DNA of 64,000 nucleotides from Parus major (taxonomy: Eukaryota; Chordata; Aves; Passeriformes; Paridae): contig NC_031769.1 in NCBI RefSeq assembly GCF_001522545.3, positions 12,445,090 to 12,509,089 of the forward strand, given 5' to 3'. The position numbers were made by a program, and so were the translations under genes. A model generated the notes under the pieces. The model ran no database searches and had not been told where the DNA came from. It saw only the letters and a list, made by a program, of their open reading frames with translations. Shown here in pieces: positions 60,599-64,000 of the stretch (position 1 is its first letter; each line of letters opens with the position of its first letter).

Positions 60599-60611
60599 AA
60601 AAAAAAAAAAA
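60599..60611. repeat. poly-A tract, 13 A
   Basis: A run of 13 A residues. No adjacent retroelement is recognised. Confidence 0.85.
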
Positions 60612-62169
60612 GGCACAAAAAAACAAGCCTCCTTTCTGTCTTTTATGGTTAAGTCATATTTCAACACCCCACACTTGGTGCTCAGATCCTAATTTCCATC
60701 CACAGCTAAAAACTGACTTGTCAGGTGAAGTTTTTTTTAAAGCTGAGTTATAAAACAAGTGGGTCTAGGAGGAAAAATATGCACATAACTAAATATAACT
60801 ACATTTATAACTAAAACCTGACAGTTCCAGGACTTACTCAAAACTCCTAAGCAGTTACTTTCAGTTGCCTCCAATAGTTTTTGAATATGTCTGCTTATAA
60901 AACTTATTAAGGGAAGTTCATTACGGCATTCTCCATCTCTCCTGCAAAGAGGAAACATGCTGAAGTGAATTGCTTCTGACTTTAATCTTCACTAGTATTG
61001 TCTATCTTCTGATGGCCTATGAATGCAACTATAATATTACATCTGTGTTTTCAGGTTCCATCTGAATTCTGAAATATATTTCTGGAATCTCTTAAGTCAT
61101 CAAGAATTAGGCAAACTTAATTTTCCAAACAAACTCTACTAGCAATTCACTGAATAACACAAGTAAATGCACTTAGCAACGTGACTGAAACTTCTCTACT
61201 TTGCAAACAGAAACATAATACTGTCCAGAAACTTTTTTTAAAAAATATCAAGGATACCTGGATTTTACAGTGTTTTTATTCCAGCTACCAAACCACTTAG
61301 ATCACAGAGATTTTCTGGATTCATTGCAGTGATCAAAAGAAAACATTTGACTTTTCTCACAGTGCTGCCACTGTGTCTTTCCCTGAGGCTGAAAGCGAAG
61401 ACACAGAGCAGTATCTATCTGCACTATGATACCCAAATGTAACAAATTAGACCCCTCCACTCATTTTCCTGCACCTGATAAGCATCCTGCATGAAATTTT
61501 GGGCCAATAGAGGACTTCCCATATATGAGGCAATGCTTGAAAATTTTGATTTTACTTCTCCTTTGGAAAATGTCATTTCTTAATAACTATCATGTCTATG
61601 AAAGAGAGAACAAAATCAAATAAGCAATAATGTAAGAATCAAGTATCAAGAAAGTGTATGATTAAATTAATGAGTTTCTTTTGTCCTTATCACCATGATT
61701 GCATGCCAATGTATGCACTGGATATGCACATAATTAATAAATGTAATTTCATGAGAACATTTATATGATTCTTAGAAAAGTTAAAATTTGAACCAAATTC
61801 AGGCAAGAAAGAAAACTGCAAAATTAAAAGGATTTTTACAGGCAATTCATGCATGGAAGGAAAGAAATTCCCTTTATGATTTGATGAACACATTCAAGGG
61901 GAATCCTCATTCTTCTAACTAATTGCTATTTTTGTCAGAAATGTAAGCGATTGTCATGGCACATCATAAATTACTGATAACATATCACCAGAGAACATTT
62001 GTGAGATAAATGCAGAAAGTATTTATACTGCTTCCAGACCAATTAACACTCTGCCACCCTTCACCACCCAAGTTTGCTGGTATTTGAGTTATTGACAATT
62101 TGAAGCTGCTTGTCTTTAAACAATCTTAGCTGTTGTGGGGTACTATTATCCCAGATGCACTGTAGAATT
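60612..62169. other. noncoding stretch, nothing recognised
   Basis: AT-rich DNA with no supported feature. Confidence 0.6.
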
Positions 62170-62540
62170 CCAAATCCAAGTCAGTTATGAAATTTCCCCC
62201 AGGTCCCTCAAAGGGGGCCCTTGTTGACTCCTCAAGTGCTCCGGCAGCCGGCGCCCACAGTTGCTCTGTGGAAAGACGTGACTCATGCCCAATTCATTCA
62301 TTTAAGATTCTCTCCAGCTCAATAACTTCTGGCAGTCTTTTCAGCCATTTCTGGGTGTCACAAGCACAGGCTGTTTTATCTGGATGTTCTCTCTGGCTTG
62401 TAGAGTGGAGTAGCTGGATTATCATTACGCTCCCATCAATCAAGTGCTGCTCACCAAATATTACAGATGAGCCAAGAAAGAACATTGTAAAGCAATATAC
62501 TGTTTTTGTTGCTGCAATATCTGGCCATTCAGTCATTACA
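62170..62540. promoter_or_regulatory. CpG cluster plus conserved-element-like block
   Basis: A short CpG cluster (TCCGGCAGCCGGCGCCC around 62240, AGACGTGACTC near 62273) is followed by about 260 bases of repeat-free, even-composition sequence with homeobox-type words (CCATCAATCAA near 62432). The block is open on both strands (plus 62187-62543, 118 codons; minus 62294-62536, 80 codons). The minus-strand product ends in a plausible amphipathic stretch (KWLKRLPEVIELERILNE) but matches nothing I know. A conserved noncoding element is the simplest reading. Confidence 0.35.
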
Positions 62541-62708
62541 TGATAATTTACTGGAAATTAAGGAATTTTAAGACAAAACTTCAGTGATTTCCTACAGCAC
62601 AAATAATTTCTGAACAATTCTAACCTAGCATGACTCAAATCAATTGTCTTCTAGATAGAGAAAAATAGTAAGATAGCATTATCCAAATGGCAAGCCTTGA
62701 AATTTTCA

Positions 62709-62745
62709 CAGCCTTCTAGGCTGCAGGACATACACAGCATGTCCT
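62709..62745. other. two adjacent hairpins
   Basis: CAGCCT-TCT-AGGCTG (62709-62723) and, one base later, AGGACAT-ACACAGC-ATGTCCT (62725-62745). Both stems are perfect but short, so chance is a reasonable explanation. Confidence 0.65.
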
Positions 62746-64000
62746 AAAGTGCCTTCTCAGATCCAGAGGCTGGGAATGTTTTGACACTGATTTGGATCTA
62801 TTAATAAAAACATTACTAAGGCTGGGGGAACAAATACACAATTTTATTGTTCTTTCTGTTTTCCAATGCCTCTGCTCATCAGTCTACCAAAAAAAATTTA
62901 TTTCTCAGGTAAATATAAGCTCTGAATCTCGCACCCTCAAAATGCAAGATATCCTTTTATAGTTTCCTGCAACACATGCATATTTCTACATTTAAAATAA
63001 TGCTATTGGATGCATCAGAAAGAGAACAGAGATGAAGAGTCCTGTCCACTTTAAATACTTTTTTGAAAAAATTGCAATGAACTCTAAGTACTTAGAATCC
63101 TCACAAAACCCTCCACAAGTGCCAGAACCCACATCTGACCTGTAGCCATATTTAGCAAAGCTATCTATCGGAACATTGACAATTTGTCAGATACAGGTTT
63201 TTTAGAACTAATTATGTAAGAAGATATATGGAAATGGCTATTTAAAGTGAGTTCAAGTGAGAGCAGGACTTGAAAAAAAAATCAGATAAAATTTTGCAAA
63301 CCTTCCATCCGATTGTCTCAGTGCTTTTTGTGCTTTGATTCAACATAGCTACCTTTAGCCACCTAGAAATGCAATGTTTCACCTAAGGTTCCCTTTCTAA
63401 TTTTGGTAAAAAAATCATATAGTTACTCTACCTTAAGCTTAAAATTTCATTTCAGATTTTGTATTCTTTCTGAGACAATAAAACCAGAGGGTATTTCTGA
63501 TCAATCATAAGGCACCTATGATGCAAAATTCCAATAAAATTAGATGTGAGATAGAACTCACCTCTATTTATTGGTAAAGGGAATCAGGCATTTAAAGGTC
63601 AGTGATTCCTTTAAAACATTCCCTTTTTCTTTACTGCAGCATTCACATTACATTATCAAAAAATGACATTGTTCAAATACACACTTTTTTTAAAGATAGA
63701 ATGCATTCTCTTAAAAGATAGCCAGGAATGTACTTCCAGATTGTCCTGGCTCTGGATACAATGCAGCAACACTGTGAGTAACATCACCATCCAAGTCATG
63801 CAGCTGTGCGAAATTTTATCCACTTTAAGCAAAACAAAGCTTCTTACTCAGGCAAGAATCACTGGAGATCCACTCACAGCATTTGCATGGCAACAACAAC
63901 ACTGCTCTTCAGGTGGATGTTCAGGTGGGAGCAGTTTGCAGTCAATAAGTCACACTGAACAGGTTTTTCCATTGAGCACTGGCTTTCCCTTTGATTGTTT
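62746..64000. other. noncoding stretch, nothing recognised
   Basis: AT-rich DNA to the end of the window. No exon, repeat family or structured element can be supported. Confidence 0.6.

Noticed and set aside
1..64000. CRISPR arrays, tRNA or rRNA genes, bacterial operons, mitochondrial insertions
   Set aside because: No regularly spaced identical repeats, cloverleaf with A and B boxes, ribosomal words, Shine-Dalgarno-led gene runs or mitochondrial gene sequence were found.

Overview
This window looks like nuclear DNA from a bird, and the repeats suggest a passerine-type genome. The evidence is four CR1 LINE 3'-end fragments, which carry the avian-type 3' block related to GGTTGGAAGGGACC and ATCATCTAGT and, in one copy, the terminal ATTCTATG repeat. 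There is also one fragment resembling a bird ERVL-type LTR, one convincing MIR/tRNA-type ancient SINE remnant, and an AT-rich, CpG-poor background with low repeat density. Nothing prokaryotic is present: no operons, no ribosome-binding sites, no long open frames.

I find no protein-coding exon I can defend. The longest gap-free open frames (about 158, 143, 132, 129 and 126 codons) lie in GC-rich pockets, a pyrimidine tract, a CR1 copy or AT-rich DNA. Their lengths are within what chance gives in 64 kb, they match no family I recognise, and several are open on both strands. The window is best read as an intergenic stretch or the inside of a very large intron.

Layout. 1-16 kb: unremarkable AT-rich DNA with a poly-A tract, one GC-rich pocket (1.8-2.3 kb) and a possible MIR scrap. 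16.4-17.5 kb: a pair of adjacent hairpins and a candidate regulatory block with a forkhead-type palindrome. 18.5-19.0 kb: a minus-strand CR1 abutting an AT-rich simple repeat. 22.9 kb: a (TC)n microsatellite. 25.0-26.25 kb: a compositionally distinct block broken by a 666-base assembly gap, with a strongly structured three-way-junction palindrome starting at the first base after the gap. 27.8-28.9 kb: a run of homeodomain-type TAATTR motifs followed by an isolated CpG-rich mini-island, the best candidate cis-regulatory or promoter segment. 31 kb: another CR1 end. 34.9-35.7 kb: pyrimidine tracts. 36.7 kb: a 21-bp palindrome. 39-47 kb: short tandem duplications, a (CA)8, an (AAAC)n, a MIR-like SINE, a GC/CpG pocket with a CACGTG palindrome, and a CR1 end. 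47.9 kb: a short-loop G-quadruplex motif. 54.9 kb: a GC-rich pocket. 57-59 kb: A-rich and pyrimidine tracts, an LTR fragment and the longest plus-strand CR1. 62.2-62.5 kb: a CpG cluster next to a conserved-element-like stretch.

No genes can be shown to act together here. If the window has a function it is probably regulatory or structural. All regulatory calls are motif-level inferences and need cross-species alignment and chromatin data.
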